64,000 nt of DNA. Origin: Aegilops tauschii subsp. strangulata. Its lineage: Eukaryota; Streptophyta; Magnoliopsida; Poales; Poaceae. The stretch lies in contig NC_053039.3 of NCBI RefSeq assembly GCF_002575655.3, positions 48,051,290-48,115,289 on the forward strand, read 5' to 3'. A model generated the notes under the pieces. That model made no database searches, was not told the DNA's origin, and saw only the letters and a list, made by a program, of their open reading frames with translations. Made by a program: the position numbers and the translations under genes. Of the stretch, positions 23,501 through 35,100 are shown in pieces (position 1 is the first letter of the stretch; each line of letters opens with the position of its first letter).

Positions 23501-24498
23501 TAGCATTTCTCATATTATATGTGGATGACATACTATTGATGGGAAATGATATAGAATTCTTGGAAAGTATAAAGGCCTATTTGAATAAGTGTTTTTCAAT
23601 GAAGGACCTTGGAGAAGCTGCTTATATATTAGGCATCAAGATCTATAGAGATAGATCAAGACGCCTCATTGGTCTTTCACAGAGTACATACCTTGAGATA
23701 TTGAAGAAGTTCAGTATGGATCAGTCCAAGAAGGGGTTCTTGCCTGTATTGCAAGGTGTGCAATTGAGCACGGCTCAATGCCCGACCACGGCAGAAGATA
23801 TAGAAGAGATGAGTGTCATCCCCTATGCCTCGGCCATAGGGTATATTATGTATGCCATGCTGTGTACCAGACCTGATGTAAAGCTTGCCGTAAGTTTGGT
23901 AGGAAGGTACCAAAGTAATCCCGGCAAGGAACACTGGACAGCGGTCAAGAATATCCTGAAGTACCTGAAGAGGACTAAGGATATGTTTCTCGTTTATGGA
24001 GGTGACGAAGAGCTCGTCGTAAAGGGTTACGTCGACGCTAGCTTCGACACAGATCTGGATGACTCGAAGTCACAGATTGGATACGTGTATATTTTGAATG
24101 GAGGAGCAGTAAGCTGGTGCAGTTGCAAGCAAAGCGTCGTGGCGGGATCTACATGTGAAGCGGAGTACATGGCAGCCTCGGAGGCAGCACAGGAAGCAGT
24201 CTGGATGAAGGAGTTCATTACCGACCTAGGGGTGATTCCCAATGCGTCGGGCCCAATGACTCTTTTCTGTGACAACACTGGAGCTATTGCCCTTGCGAAG
24301 GAGCCCAGGTTTCACAGGAAGACCAGGCATATCAAGCGTCGCTTCAACTCCATTCGTGAAAGTGTTCAAAATGGAGACATAGATATTTGTAAAGTACACA
24401 CGGACCTGAATGTAGCAGATCCGTTGACTAAACCTCTCCCTAGGGCAAAACATGATCAACACCAGGACGCAATGGGTGTTCGATTCATCACAATGTAA
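20521..24498 (+). CDS. Copia gag-pol polyprotein, intact
   Basis: One 1,325-residue frame with every catalytic landmark of an active Copia element. Gag comes first, with a CX2CX4HX4C zinc knuckle at residues 252-265 (CFYCKGSGHWKRNC). The aspartic protease has D-T-G at 302-304. Integrase has D501, D564 and E600, with the expected 35 residues between the last two. Reverse transcriptase has YVDD at 1000-1003. RNase H has D1172 and E1213 (STCEAEY). The order protease-integrase-RT-RNase H is diagnostic of Copia. The start is the first ATG after the leader, giving M-A-N-V-V-L-N. Length is normal and there is no stop or frameshift. Expression would come from the 5' LTR; plant elements of this kind are normally silenced. 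Confidence 0.96.
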   Translation: MANVVLNFNAFLEKTKLKDDGSNYTDWVRNLRLILIVAKKDYVLEAPLGDAPIPQNQDVMNAWQSRADDYSLVQCGILYSLEPGLQKRFEKHGAYEMFEELKLVFQAHARVERYDVSDKFFSCKMEENSSVSEHILRMSGLHNRLSQLGVNLPDDAVIDRILQSLPPSYKSFVMNYNMQGMEKTIPEVYSMLKSAEGEIRKEHQVLMVNKTTKFKKGKGKKNFKKDGKGVAAPGKPVTGKKSKNGPKPGTECFYCKGSGHWKRNCPKYLADKKKAGNTQGICDIQVIDVYLTSTRSSSWVFDTGAVAHICNSKQELRNKRRLAKDEVTMRVRNGSKVDVIAVGTLPLHLPTGLVLNLNNCYLVPALSMNIVSGSRLIRDGYSFKSENNGCSIYLRDMFYGHAPLVNGLFLMNLERDVTHVHSVNTKRCKVDNDSPTYLRHCRLGHIGVKRMKKLHADGLLESLDYESFDTCEPCLMGKMTKTPFSGTMERATNLLEIIHTDVCGPMSIEARGGYRYVLTLTDDLSRYGYVYLMKHKSETFEKFKEFQSEVENQRDRRIKFLRSDRGGEYLSHEFGAHLRKCGIASQLTPPGTPQRNGVSERRNRTLLDMVRSMMSLTDLPLSFWGYALETATFTLNRAPSKSVETTPYELWFGKKPKLSFLKVWGCDAYVKKLQPEKLEPKSEKCVFIGYPKETIGYTFYLRSEGKIFVAKNGSFLEKEFLSKELSGRKVELDEVIVTPSEPESSAARENVPVVPTPTGEEVNDDDHEASDQVTELRRSTRTRSAPEWYGNPVLEIMLLDNGESSNYEEAMVGPDSDKWLEAMKSEIQSMYENKVWTLTDLPDERRAIENKWIFKKKTDADGNVTIYKARLVAKGYRQVQGVDYDETFSPVAKLKSVRIMLAIAAYYDYEIWQMDVKTAFLNGFLKEELYMMQPEGFVDPKNANKVCKLQRSIYGLVQASRSWNIRFDEMIKAFGFTQTYGEACVYKKVSGSSVAFLILYVDDILLMGNDIEFLESIKAYLNKCFSMKDLGEAAYILGIKIYRDRSRRLIGLSQSTYLEILKKFSMDQSKKGFLPVLQGVQLSTAQCPTTAEDIEEMSVIPYASAIGYIMYAMLCTRPDVKLAVSLVGRYQSNPGKEHWTAVKNILKYLKRTKDMFLVYGGDEELVVKGYVDASFDTDLDDSKSQIGYVYILNGGAVSWCSCKQSVVAGSTCEAEYMAASEAAQEAVWMKEFITDLGVIPNASGPMTLFCDNTGAIALAKEPRFHRKTRHIKRRFNSIRESVQNGDIDICKVHTDLNVADPLTKPLPRAKHDQHQDAMGVRFITM

Positions 24499-24520
24499 CT
24501 AGATTATTGACTCTAGTGCA

Positions 24521-24529
24521 AGTGGGAGA
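24521..24529 (+). promoter_or_regulatory. Polypurine tract
   Basis: AGTGGGAGA just before the 3' LTR, the primer site for plus-strand DNA synthesis. Confidence 0.8.
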
Positions 24530-24530
24530 T

Positions 24531-26263
24531 TGTTGGAAATATGCCCTAGAGGCAATAATAAATGGTTATTATTATATTTCTTTGTTCATGGTAATTGTCT
24601 ATTGTTCATGCTATAATTGTATTGTCCGGAAATCATAATACATGTGTGAATACATAGACCACAACGTGTCCCTAGTAAGCCTCTAGTTGACTAGCTCGTT
24701 GATCAACAGATAGTCATGGTTTCCTGACTATGGACATTGGATGTCATTGATAACGGGATCACATCATTAGGAGAATGATGTGATGGACAAGACCCAATCC
24801 TAAGCATAGCATAAAAGATCGTGTAGTTTTGTTTGCTAGAGCTCTTCCAATGTCAAGTATCTTTTCCTTAGACCATGAGATCGTGCAACTCCCAGATACC
24901 GTAGGAGTGCTTTGGGTGTGCCAAACGTCACAACGTAACTGGGTGACTATAAAGGTGCACTACGGGTATCTCCGAAAGTGTCTGTTGGGTTGGCACGGAT
25001 CGAGACTAGGATTTGTCACTCCGTGTGACGGAGAGGTATCTCTGGGCCCACTCGGTAATGCATCATCATAATGAGCTCAATGTGACTAAGGCGTTAGTCA
25101 CGGGATCATGCATTGCGGTACGAGTAAAGAGACTTGCCGGTAACGAGATTGAACAAGGTATTGGGATACCGACGATCGAATCTCGGGCAAGTAACATACC
25201 GATTGGCAAAGGGAATTGCATACGGATTGATTGAATCCTCGACACCGTGGTTCATCCGATGAGATCATCGTGGAACATGTGGGAGCCAACATGGGTATCC
25301 AGATCCCGCTGTTGGTTATTGACCGGAGAGGCGTCTCGGTCATGTCTGCATGTCTCCCGAACCCGTAGGGTCTACACACTTAAGGTCCGGTGACGCTAGG
25401 GTTGTAGAGATATATGTATGCGGAAACCCGAAAGTTGTTCGGAGTCTCGGATGAGATCCCGGACGTCACGAGAGGTTCCGGAATGGTCCGGAGGTGAAGA
25501 ATTATATATAGGAAGTCAAGTTTCGGCCACCGGGAAAGTTTCGGGGGTTACCGGTATTGTACCGGGACCACCGGAAGGGTCCCGGGGGTCCACCGGGTGG
25601 GGCCACCTGTCCGGGAGGGCCCCGTGGGCTGAAAGTGGAAGGGAACCAGCCCTTAGTGGGCTGGGGCGCCCCCCTTGGGCCTCCCCCCATGCGCCTAGGG
25701 TTGGGAACCCTAGGGGGGAGCTTCCCCCTTGCCTTGGGGGGCAAGGCACCCCTTTCCACCCCTTGGCCGCCGCCCCCCCCCCAACCCTAGATGGGTTTTG
25801 GCCGTCCCCCCCCCCCTCTCCCAAGGGGGCCTATATAAAGGGGGGAGGGAGGGCAGCAACCGACAGCCTTGGGCGCCTCTCTCTCCCCCTGCAACACCTC
25901 TCTCTCTCTCTCTCTCTCGCAGAAGCTCGGCGAAGCCCTGCCGGAGACCCGCTACATCCACCACCACGCCGTCGTGCTGCTGGATCTCCATCAACCTCTC
26001 CTCCCCCCTTGCTGGATCAAGAAGGAGGAGACGTCGCTGCACCGTACGTGTGTTGAACGCGGAGGTGCCGTCTGTTCGGCACTTGGTCATCGGTGATTTG
26101 GATCACGGCGAGTACGACTCCGTCATCCACGTTCATTGGAACGCTTCCGCTCGCGATCTACAAGGGTATGTAGATGCACTCCTTTCCCCTCGTTGCTAGT
26201 AGACTCCATAGATGCATCTTGGTGAGCGTAGGAAAATTTTAAATTATGCTACGATACCCAACA
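24531..26263 (+). repeat. 3' LTR of the Angela-type element
   Basis: Nearly identical to 17500-19223. Differences are mostly transitions and length changes in homopolymer runs. Confidence 0.95.
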
Positions 26264-26560
26264 GCCGCGCCAACTAAGTATATGTGTGTGCTAATAGTCC
26301 TGCCAACTAAACATCAATGCGTGTGCAACTAGACTACATTGCCACACCAACTGAGCATATGTGTGTGCAACTAGTGTCCTGCCAACTAAACATCAATATG
26401 TGTGCAACTAGACTACATTACAAGCCAACTGAGCATATGTGTGTGCCAATAGTCCTGCCAACTAAACATTAATGTGTGTGCAACTAGACTACATTACAAG
26501 CCAACTGAGCATATGTGTGTGCAACTAGACTACATTACAAGTCAACGAACGAGGGTTGCA
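26264..26560 (+). repeat. Tandem TGTGCAACTAGACTACATT array, right part
   Basis: Continues the array broken at 17499. Three to four units of about 75-80 bp carry CCAACTGAGCATATGTGTGTG and AACTAGACTACATTACAAG. Confidence 0.75.
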
Positions 26561-26739
26561 CATCGACTACTAGGTAGTTGGTCGGGACAGTAGACTAGTT
26601 GCGCAACAAAGTTGCGTGGTTGCTAGATTGCAATCTCATAGGAAGTTGAATCATGCAGATCCAAAAATTAGTTTTGGAAAAAGTTGCACGATGTAATACT
26701 AAAGTTGCACCATATAGCACAAAAGTTGGCATCGAAAAA

Positions 26740-26895
26740 ATTTCGTCGAAATATACCCATGCGGGATCTAGTTTCAAAAATCTCGTCGCAAGAGTTCCAG
26801 CAGTGAAAACGGATCTGAATTCCGACGAGCGGTTTGAAAGATATGCCTTTTTAAAATTTAGAACTTCATAATAAATGTGTGTGGATCTGTTTTTT
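26740..26895 (-). repeat. Right arm of the diverged long inverted repeat
   Basis: Reverse-complement partner of 17215-17364, roughly three quarters identical by eye. The DNA to about 27130 (GC-rich, then TTAAGATTTTAGG) resembles the end of the first element at about 14515. Confidence 0.6.
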
Positions 26896-27136
26896 CGGAA
26901 TGTGATAATCAGTGTATTCGCATTTAATACTAACAGCCACATGCACTAGAAGACAAAAAAATTAACACATAGATGCATGCAAGACCGGCCGCCCGTTTTG
27001 CCCAGATGATGCACGTGCACCGGAAAGAATTTGGGTTTGTTTTTTTCAGTGGAGAGATGGGCCGAGCGTGTGCGGCTGTCGTGCGGCCACTCGGTCTGGT
27101 CAAATAGTGCGCGTGCACTTTTAAGATTTTAGGCCA

Positions 27137-28465
27137 ATTAAATTAAGCACTAGTGTATATATTCCACACACTGCTTAGACAAATGCTACATATCAGTGTA
27201 CAAAAAAGTTTTCTTGCTTCCAAATCATATATAGCGAGTGGTGATTTAAACCGTTTTATATTAATTTACAGAAAGAGTACATATAGCTACCTTGGTCGTT
27301 ACAGTGTGCCCTTACTAAACACTAATGCATCCACGAGTGTCTATTATTGTACATTCTACCAGTCTTTTCATCAATATAGTAATGCGGCAATGCAGGTGTG
27401 CGCATTTCGGATTGGTCGTTCTGTATTATACAAATGGAAAACTTAAATTACATCCGAGTATATAGTTTGTTCTGGGCACTTTGTGCGACCCATGTGAGCA
27501 TGTCAATGGCTTGCCATGCAAGGCTACTTAAACTGGCAAAAGGAGAAGAGAATAGCAAGGCAATTAAGAATTTAATGCTCCTTGGAGATTATAGAGAATA
27601 ATTAGTTGCAGACAGAAGCGATGCTGTGCTTAATAACTGATGTAGGGTTCTTAGGTGATAAACCAACGCCTCCATGTCCCCTCACCAACTGATTCGGCGC
27701 GAATATTGGCGCCCTGTCCCGTTGCTGCAATTTCGTCTCTCAAGTCTCTCCAGGTTCCTTGGGATTAGTTGTAGTAATCAACTTGAGATCTTGGTCTCTG
27801 ACTAATGACTACATATGTATGCACGCCGTCGCTTCTAGATGCATGCATGTGTCAGTGGCAACGTGGCCGGCATGTGAGCTGCATGCATGCATGCATGATA
27901 CCTGTTCCGTTATATTGCGAATATGCACTTCATGCATGTATGCTTCTTGTATATTTCTAAGTTATTACAGCAATTCAGCGTTGTCATATACACATCCAAA
28001 ACGTAGATTCAGAGGTTCTCTGACTGTTTTGTGTTGTTCTAGCTGGATCTTGGCCATCAATCTTGTTCATAAACATTCGTCGTGTTTTCCTCTAACATTT
28101 CTAATCATATAGTACTAAGATTTTGCAGTGTTAACGAGTTGAAGGACACTGCGATAAACCCATGATTGCAAGATAATACGAGTGGTGCATTAGATTTTTC
28201 TTCGGCTGGAGGCATCCAGTTGAAGACTAAAAGGTGCGGAGGGAGATCCACATAGGGATTATGCACCACAATTGAAAACTAGAACTCTAATCTGATCTCT
28301 TTAGCAAAGGGAACCCCTAAGTACGTGGTTAGAGTGCTGAATTAAAGAATTAATGTACGCCACACTAGCTAGTTAGATCGTATCTTCATCTGAGCATCTT
28401 TAGTCGATCAATATTGGGCACAGAAATCAGGTGATCTAGTTTTGTCGTTGGCTGGTTGCCCTTTT
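27137..28465 (+). repeat. Segmental duplication copy A, part 1
   Basis: Starts ATTAAATTAAGCACTA and matches about 55379-56960 of copy B, interrupted by small indels and an extra 400 bp in B near 56120-56540. No intact gene is visible; a Gly/Leu/Asp-containing frame seen in B (56609-56812) is broken here. Confidence 0.8.
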
Positions 28466-28679
28466 ATTTTTTTTCAAAAAGGGAAGTTCGCTCCAGCCTC
28501 TGCATCATAACGATGCATACGGCCAATATTATTAAAAAGCAAAAGGTTCAACATAAGTCTTCAAGTCTCGAACAAAGAACCAAAAAAAGGCTCACAAAGA
28601 GCTAAACAGTAATAGGAAAGCCACAACCGGCTGGCATAAACAGATAGAAGCATTACATGCCTATCCTATTACATGACTG

Positions 28680-31600
28680 TCATCCAAACCGGATGAAAAT
28701 ATCCCGAGCTACCATCTCCCATCGGGTAGACCCAGTAACCAAACGCTCCCTGGCCTCCGTCGGAGTGAGTAGCGACCACATACGGATCATGGCAGTGGCT
28801 CTGAAGATAACCCGCAAAAAGTGAATATTTGTTGTTCTGTTAAAGACCAAATCATTTCTGCAGTTCCAGACTGCCTATAATAAAGCACATACTCCTACAC
28901 GAATGTGTCTCGCTGCATCGGAAACTATCCCATCAAGCCACGTCCCAAATAACGTGTTGACAGAGTTCGGTGGAGTGATGTTAAAAGCTATGTGAACCGA
29001 CCGCCACATAATTTTTGCCAGCGGACAATCAAGAAAGAGGTGTTTGATTGATTCATGTTGGTCGCAAAAGCTACATCTTGTAGATCCTGTCCAATTGCGT
29101 TTTGCCAAATTATCCTTAGTTAAAATAACTTGTTTATGCACAAACCATATAAACACTTTGATTTTCAAAGGTACTTTAACTTTCCAAACATGTTTCGATC
29201 TAGGAATCACACTAGAGTTAATAATATCCAAATACATGGATTTCACCGAGAACTCTCCATTCTTAGTTAGTTTCCAGCACAACTGATCCGGCGTCTCCCC
29301 TAGCCATGTATCCTCCCAGAACCTCGTAGCGGTACCGTCTCCAACTATGAACTTTGTCCTATTGAAAAAGAGTGGTTTAACTATCATCAATCCTTTCCAA
29401 AAAGGCGAAACAGTCGGCCTCACTGTCACCTGGGACAATGTTCTAGAGTGAAGGTACTTGTTACGCAAGATCTGAGCCCATGTGGCCTCCGTCTCGACAG
29501 AAAGCTTAAACAGACACTTGCTAAGGAGACATCTGTTCTTCACTTCCAGATTCTCAATACCTAGACCCCCTTGGTCTTTCGGCCTATAAATGATATCCCA
29601 TTTAGCAAGTAGGTATTTTCGCTTAAGTTCATCACTCTGCCAGAAGAAGCGTGATCGATAGAAGTCGAGCCTCTTCCGGACTCCAACCGGTACCTCCAAA
29701 GGGAGAGAAGAAACATGGGCATACTCGTGAGGACTGAATTAATAAGAATTAATCGTCCTCCGTATGACATCAGCTTGCCTTTCCAGCAGCTCAATTTCTT
29801 CTCAAATCGGTCCTCAATGCACTTCCATTCTCTGTTGGTCAGCTTACAATGGTGAATTGGTATACCTAAATACGTGAAAGGTAAAGCCCCCAATTCACAC
29901 CCGAACAATTGTTTGTACGCATATTGGTCATCATTAGCCCTTCCGAAACAGAACAATTCGCTCTTGTGGAAGTTAATCTTTAACCCGGTCAATTGTTCGA
30001 ATAAGCATAACACGAGCTTCATGTTTCGCGCTTTTGCCAAGTCGTGCTCCATGAAGATGATAGTGTCATCAGTGTACTGTAGAATGGATACACCTCCGTC
30101 AACTAAGTGCGGGACGAGGCCACCTACCTGACCCGCATCCTTAGCCCTACCTATCAGATATCGACCACTATGTTGAACAGAATAGGTGACATACTTTGTG
30201 TGTTTGGAAGTAGTGACCTATGTCATCATTAACTTTAATCCCAACACTCCCTTTTTGCGTGAAAGAGTCTACCTGGTGTCTCCCGGCCTGATCAAAACCT
30301 TTCATACGCAATGCCTATTGAAGGAAGGGCCATTTGACCTTATCGTACGCGTTCTCAAAGTCCACTTTGAAAACAACTCCGTCCAGCTTTTTCGTGTGGA
30401 TTTCATGGAGCGTTTCATGCAGGACGACAACCCCTTCTAGGATGTTTCTGTCCGGCATGAAAGCGGTTTGGGACGGTTGCACCATAGGGTGCGCAATTTG
30501 CGTAAGCCTATTAGTCCCGACCTTGGTGAAAATTTTGAAACTTACATTAAGAAGACAGATAGGCCTGAACTGCTCAATACGAACAGCCTCTGTTTTCTTA
30601 GGAAGTAGAGTTATCGTTCCAAAATTAAGTTGAAACAACTGAAGCTGTCCAGATAATAGATCATGGAACATCGGAAGCAAATCCTCTTTGATAATATGCC
30701 AACATTTTCTGTAAAACTCCGCCGGAAAACCATCCGGCCCTGGAGCCTTATTGTTCTTCATTTGTGAAATGGCCTCAAACACCTCTTTCTCCGTAAATGG
30801 GGTGGTCAAAATCTCATTCTCGTCTGACGCAAGTTGAGGGACATCCTCAACCCTGGACTCATCTAAGGACACGAAGTTATCCTCCGGAGGCCCAAACAGC
30901 TGCTTATAGTAATTGGTTATATAAACTTTCAGATTTTCTTGTCCTAAAATCGTCCTCGTCCTGCTAGAGCTGAAATATCCTCTTCTTGCGGTGCTTGCCA
31001 TTTGCAATCATATGAAACAACTGAGTGTTATCATCCCCTTGGACAATTTTGTGAACCTTAGCTCGCAATGCCCACTTCAATTCCTCCTCTCGAAGAAGTT
31101 CTTTCAGTCGCAACTCTGCCTCCACCTTGGTTTCCAGCTCTCTGGTATCTAAAATAGTGGACTCGGCTTTTAAGTCTAGGGATTGAATAAGTAGAAGGAG
31201 CCTTTCCTTCTTGGCCTTATAAATCCCATGCGTATGTTTAGCCCATCCACGAAGGAATCTTCGCAGATGCCTAATCTTATTCTGCCATCTTTCAACAGGA
31301 GACCTTCCTCCTGAATCTTTAGCCCATTCTCTAGCTATCAGATCGAGGAACCCTTCTCTATCAAACCACGATAATTGAAAGAAAAGGTGTTTTTATTTCC
31401 CACATGGGTAGGATTACCAGAGTCAACAAGCAACGAGGTGTGATCTGAAATTGCGCGTGATAACGCCTGGACTGTTACTAGGGGGAACTTCTGTTCCCAT
31501 TCGACGCTAGCGAGGACACGGTCCAGCTTCGCAAAAGTCGGGTTTGGTAACGAGTTAGCCCAAGTGAATTTCCTACCAGAAAGCTCTATCTCTCTAAGAT

Positions 31601-32110
31601 CCAAGCTTTCGACTATGGTATTGAACATAAACGACCATCTGCCATCAAAATTCTCATTATTCTTTTCCTCCCTCCTTCGAATAATGTTGAAATCGCCCCC
31701 AGCGAGGATTGGGAGCTGCTTGCTACCGCAAATACGGACAAGATCAACCAAAAAATCTGGTTTGAGTTCTGGCTGCACGGCACCATATACCGTCACCAAT
31801 GCCCAATTAAACCCACGGCCTTTGATCTGACCCGAAACTTTACCGCAAAATCTCCCATGACCACACTCCGAACTTCCAACGAGTCACACTTAACCCCGAG
31901 TAGGACCCCACCAGACCTTCCTCTTGGAGGTAAGCAGTGCTAGTCGAAGTCAACGCCCCCCCCCCCCCCCCGATAAAGTGCTAAGGAATTGGGGGGTGAA
32001 ATTGTCACTTCCAGTTTCGGACAGGGCAATAAAATCCAACTGGTGTTCAATAGATGCTTCCGCTAGAAACCTTCTTTTAGCCAAGTCTTTAAGACCTCAG
32101 CTATTCCAAA
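28680..32110 (-). pseudogene. LINE ORF2: endonuclease, reverse transcriptase, zf-RVT (broken)
   Basis: Read right to left: an AP-type endonuclease remnant at 31338-31850 (GGDFN early, SDHT near its end), then reverse transcriptase in two frames (30315-31007 with PICLLN and FENAYDKV, and 29561-30085 with the catalytic Y-T-D-D at 30065-30076), then a Trp-rich region and the zf-RVT domain (28875-29300, CSFCDQHE...LFLDC). The catalytic aspartates survive, but there are several frameshifts. The join GETPDQ-LCWKL at about 29290 looks like an in-frame loss of about 60 residues compared with typical plant L1 proteins; that is from memory of the family. Not functional. Confidence 0.88.
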
Positions 32111-32119
32111 AAATTCCTC

Positions 32120-35100
32120 TCATATTTCATCATGAATTTTTTTAGAGGTACGGATCCTAGCACTTCTATGCACAGCCGAAACTGGATAAACCTTCCGTTT
32201 CCACTTCCGCTTAGGCTTATTTTGATCCTCCCGCCGGTCCTCAAGACCGGGCTCTGAGGAATTAACCTCCGAAATATCTACATGGATCGAGGCCTTAGGG
32301 GAACCGAATCCCTCATCCTCCTCTGTCTCAGGAAGTGAAGGGGCAAGATCCGCACAAAAACTATCAAGAGCCCTGACTCCCAACGCATCTATGTCGGAAT
32401 CATTCATGGGTTTAACAGCTGCTATGTTACGTATCATTTCCAAAGCGCGCTCCGCTTCGAGATCGAGAATATCATTAACTGATTTAGTGATTTCACTACC
32501 ATTACTACCTAGTGAAACCCCTAATTGATTTGCATTGTGAACAATCTCATCATTGGAAAAATGTAAAATCGAATTTGACGTGTTGACTGACATACCAGTA
32601 GAGACCTCAATGTCATGAAGCTTGGTCGCCTGCATAGCGCACCTTAGCTGCATGTCATCCACATCCGGCTGCTCCTGGAGATGACTGCTCATCCGCCGCC
32701 CCTCAGAAACAGGATCCGGGATCCCTCCAAAAGCAATGACCTCCTCCCGCGTGGCCCTATTTGGGGTGAGGCCTCCTGCCCAACCCCCAACAGAGCTCGA
32801 CTGAACTGGAGCAGCCGAAAAATCACCAAGAGTCCTCGAAGCCTCCCGCGGCATCGGCCGGTGCCCGGATCCCAGAGACGCCACGGGATCCCCTCCAACC
32901 ACGGATGCAGCAACCCGACCCGTGAACGTAACAACTGAAACAGGCGATGCCGCTGGAGCGGGGCCGCGCGGCGAAGCGATGAATGGTGAGCGGGGCTCAT
33001 GGCCGCCAGCTCCACCCGACCCTCCAACCAGGGAAGCCGTCGCCGGTGACGGCGCCATAGGAGGCGTCGGAGGATGCATCGCTAGGGGGTAGAGAGGGAT
33101 GCGCAGGCCTCCTGCCCGCATGCCCCTCCGAGGTCCACCAGTGCAAGTGAAGAAATCGAGTAGGAGGGCCGGGCCACCTGCCCGCCACCTCCCGCCGAGG
33201 CGTCCAATGCGGCCGCCACCTCTAGCCTATGCAACGAAGATGAAGAGGGAGCAATGGAGGCCTCCTACCCACCGGCTCCTCCCTGTCCATCAAGCACTAT
33301 CAAAGAGTCACACCCTGCTACCACCAGCATAAGATGTTCCGACAGATCATCCAAGTCAACTCGATCACTCCACAGACGAGGAGGTGCGGAGAAAGCCCCC
33401 AAGGATCCAAGCTGCAGCATGTTTGTCGGAGCAGAAACCGGTGACTTCTCATTAGCAGGCTCTCCTGCTTTAGACGAAGTCGAAGGCCCACTAGCCTTAT
33501 CACCATTATTCTGTGCACTATCATCCTGGTTCCCGGAGGCACCTCCCCCCTCAGAAGTATCCATATGATGTACCTCCTCAAAATCCTGAAATAGATTAGG
33601 ATCCTCATACTCGCCATCCAAAATATACACGATGCCCTCATGAGAACATCTTACCACATCCGGCAAGAACTCAATGTTAGCAACACTGACAAGCAAACGC
33701 GCCACCCCATGAGCGCGTGTGAAGGGCATATCCACCTATTCCGTCTTGCCAATCAGGGATTCGAGGCTCCATGTGACCAAGAAATTATCCAGTGGTTCAG
33801 TTGGCGCCCCCGAGAAACGTACCCAAATCTGAGTCAACGGTGTACCCTGAGGCTCCTTCTTTTTTCACTCATCAAACTGCAGCACAAAATTTGTTCCAGT
33901 GACTCTACTCATGCCAAATTTGAGGATTCTCAACTGATCCTCTTTAGAAGGAAACTCCACTTTGTATGTCTGATCTGTTAACTTCAGCAAAGACCACTGA
34001 AAATTACCCGGCGCCAGCTCCCGTAGCTGTTGAATAATTTGAGCTTCAGTCAGAGGTCCATGAACCACATTCACCACACCTGGGAAGGAAGTTTCAATCA
34101 CGGGTGTCAAAGGTGCCATATTTGGTGACTCGAAGAACATCAACTCTGAGCAACAGACCCCATAAATGTTAACAGTAGGCTTGGGCCCCAAAAGAAGAGG
34201 ACACTCTGCCGCCGTATGCTTCGGTTTCCGGCACAAATCACATAACTCAGCAGTGCATTCAGCCATAAAGTGTCCCAGTTCACCGCAACGAAAACATGTC
34301 AACTTTTTCTTCTTAATCACCCACTTGGACGGTTTGTCATCCTCGGACCTTTCCGTACCTTTGTCAGACGCAGTATCACCAGGCTGAATGGGCTACGGCA
34401 GCGTCACTGCGGCCAAAGCCTGAACTGTCTCCACTGCCACCGGAGGCAAAACCAATCCAGCGGCAGGCACCTCCGCTAGGCTCGTCTCCGAAACTGTAGC
34501 AGCGGGCGGACAGCGCGGAGGAGGAGGGCGCCGGTTCCCGCCTCGACCTCCGCGGTAGCGGCCCCGGAAGGAACGGTTATTAGGGCCAACCGCACCCTCC
34601 ACGAAGTTTCCGGGCGGCCCTTGAAAACCTCGACCGGTAGCTCCGTGATCTGTCCAAGCATATCCGCGCCCACCTCTGGTAGACGACGAACCACGATGAA
34701 GACCTTCTCCGTAAGCGTTAAAACCATCATCACCCCACTGACCACGAGGGGGATTGCGGCTATCACCCGCAAAAGCACCCGTGCCACGGCCATCCGCGCC
34801 ATGGGCAGAACCACCCCGCCCGCCAGCCATCTGCCTCGGCCAAGGGAGTTGCGGCGGAGGGGGCGCAGCCCTGGGCGGCGGCGGCGCTGCCCTGGCAGTA
34901 GGCATCGCGGCCCGCGCGGGCACCGGTGCGGCCGATCCCGCTGCATGTGTCGGAGTAGCACCAGCAGGCCCCGTAGCCGTCCTCGCCGCAGGCACGGCCT
35001 TCGCTGCGGCGGAGCCTTAGGCGGCATCTTGTTCCCGCGGTCCCCAGCGCCACGTACACGCCGGTCGGGCTGGGAACCTTCTTAGCGCGTCCAGAAGAAG

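Larger units (their letters stand above)
17500..26263 (+). mobile_element. Complete Copia LTR retrotransposon, Angela/BARE1/WIS type, 8,764 bp
   Basis: Two LTRs of 1,724 and 1,733 bp begin TGTTGGAAATATGCCC and end ACCCAACA. The 5-bp target duplication is GCCGC (17495-17499 and 26264-26268). A primer-binding site, an unbroken gag-pol frame and a purine tract AGTGGGAGA (24521-24529) lie between. By eye the LTRs differ at about 20 substitutions plus length changes in C, G and CT runs, roughly 1.2 percent, which with the usual grass LTR rate of 1.3e-8 suggests insertion about half a million years ago. All parts needed for transposition are visible. Confidence 0.95.

Noticed and set aside
27759..28112. 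117-codon plus-strand frame in copy A
   Set aside because: Cys/Ser-rich, not conserved in copy B, no domain; likely chance.
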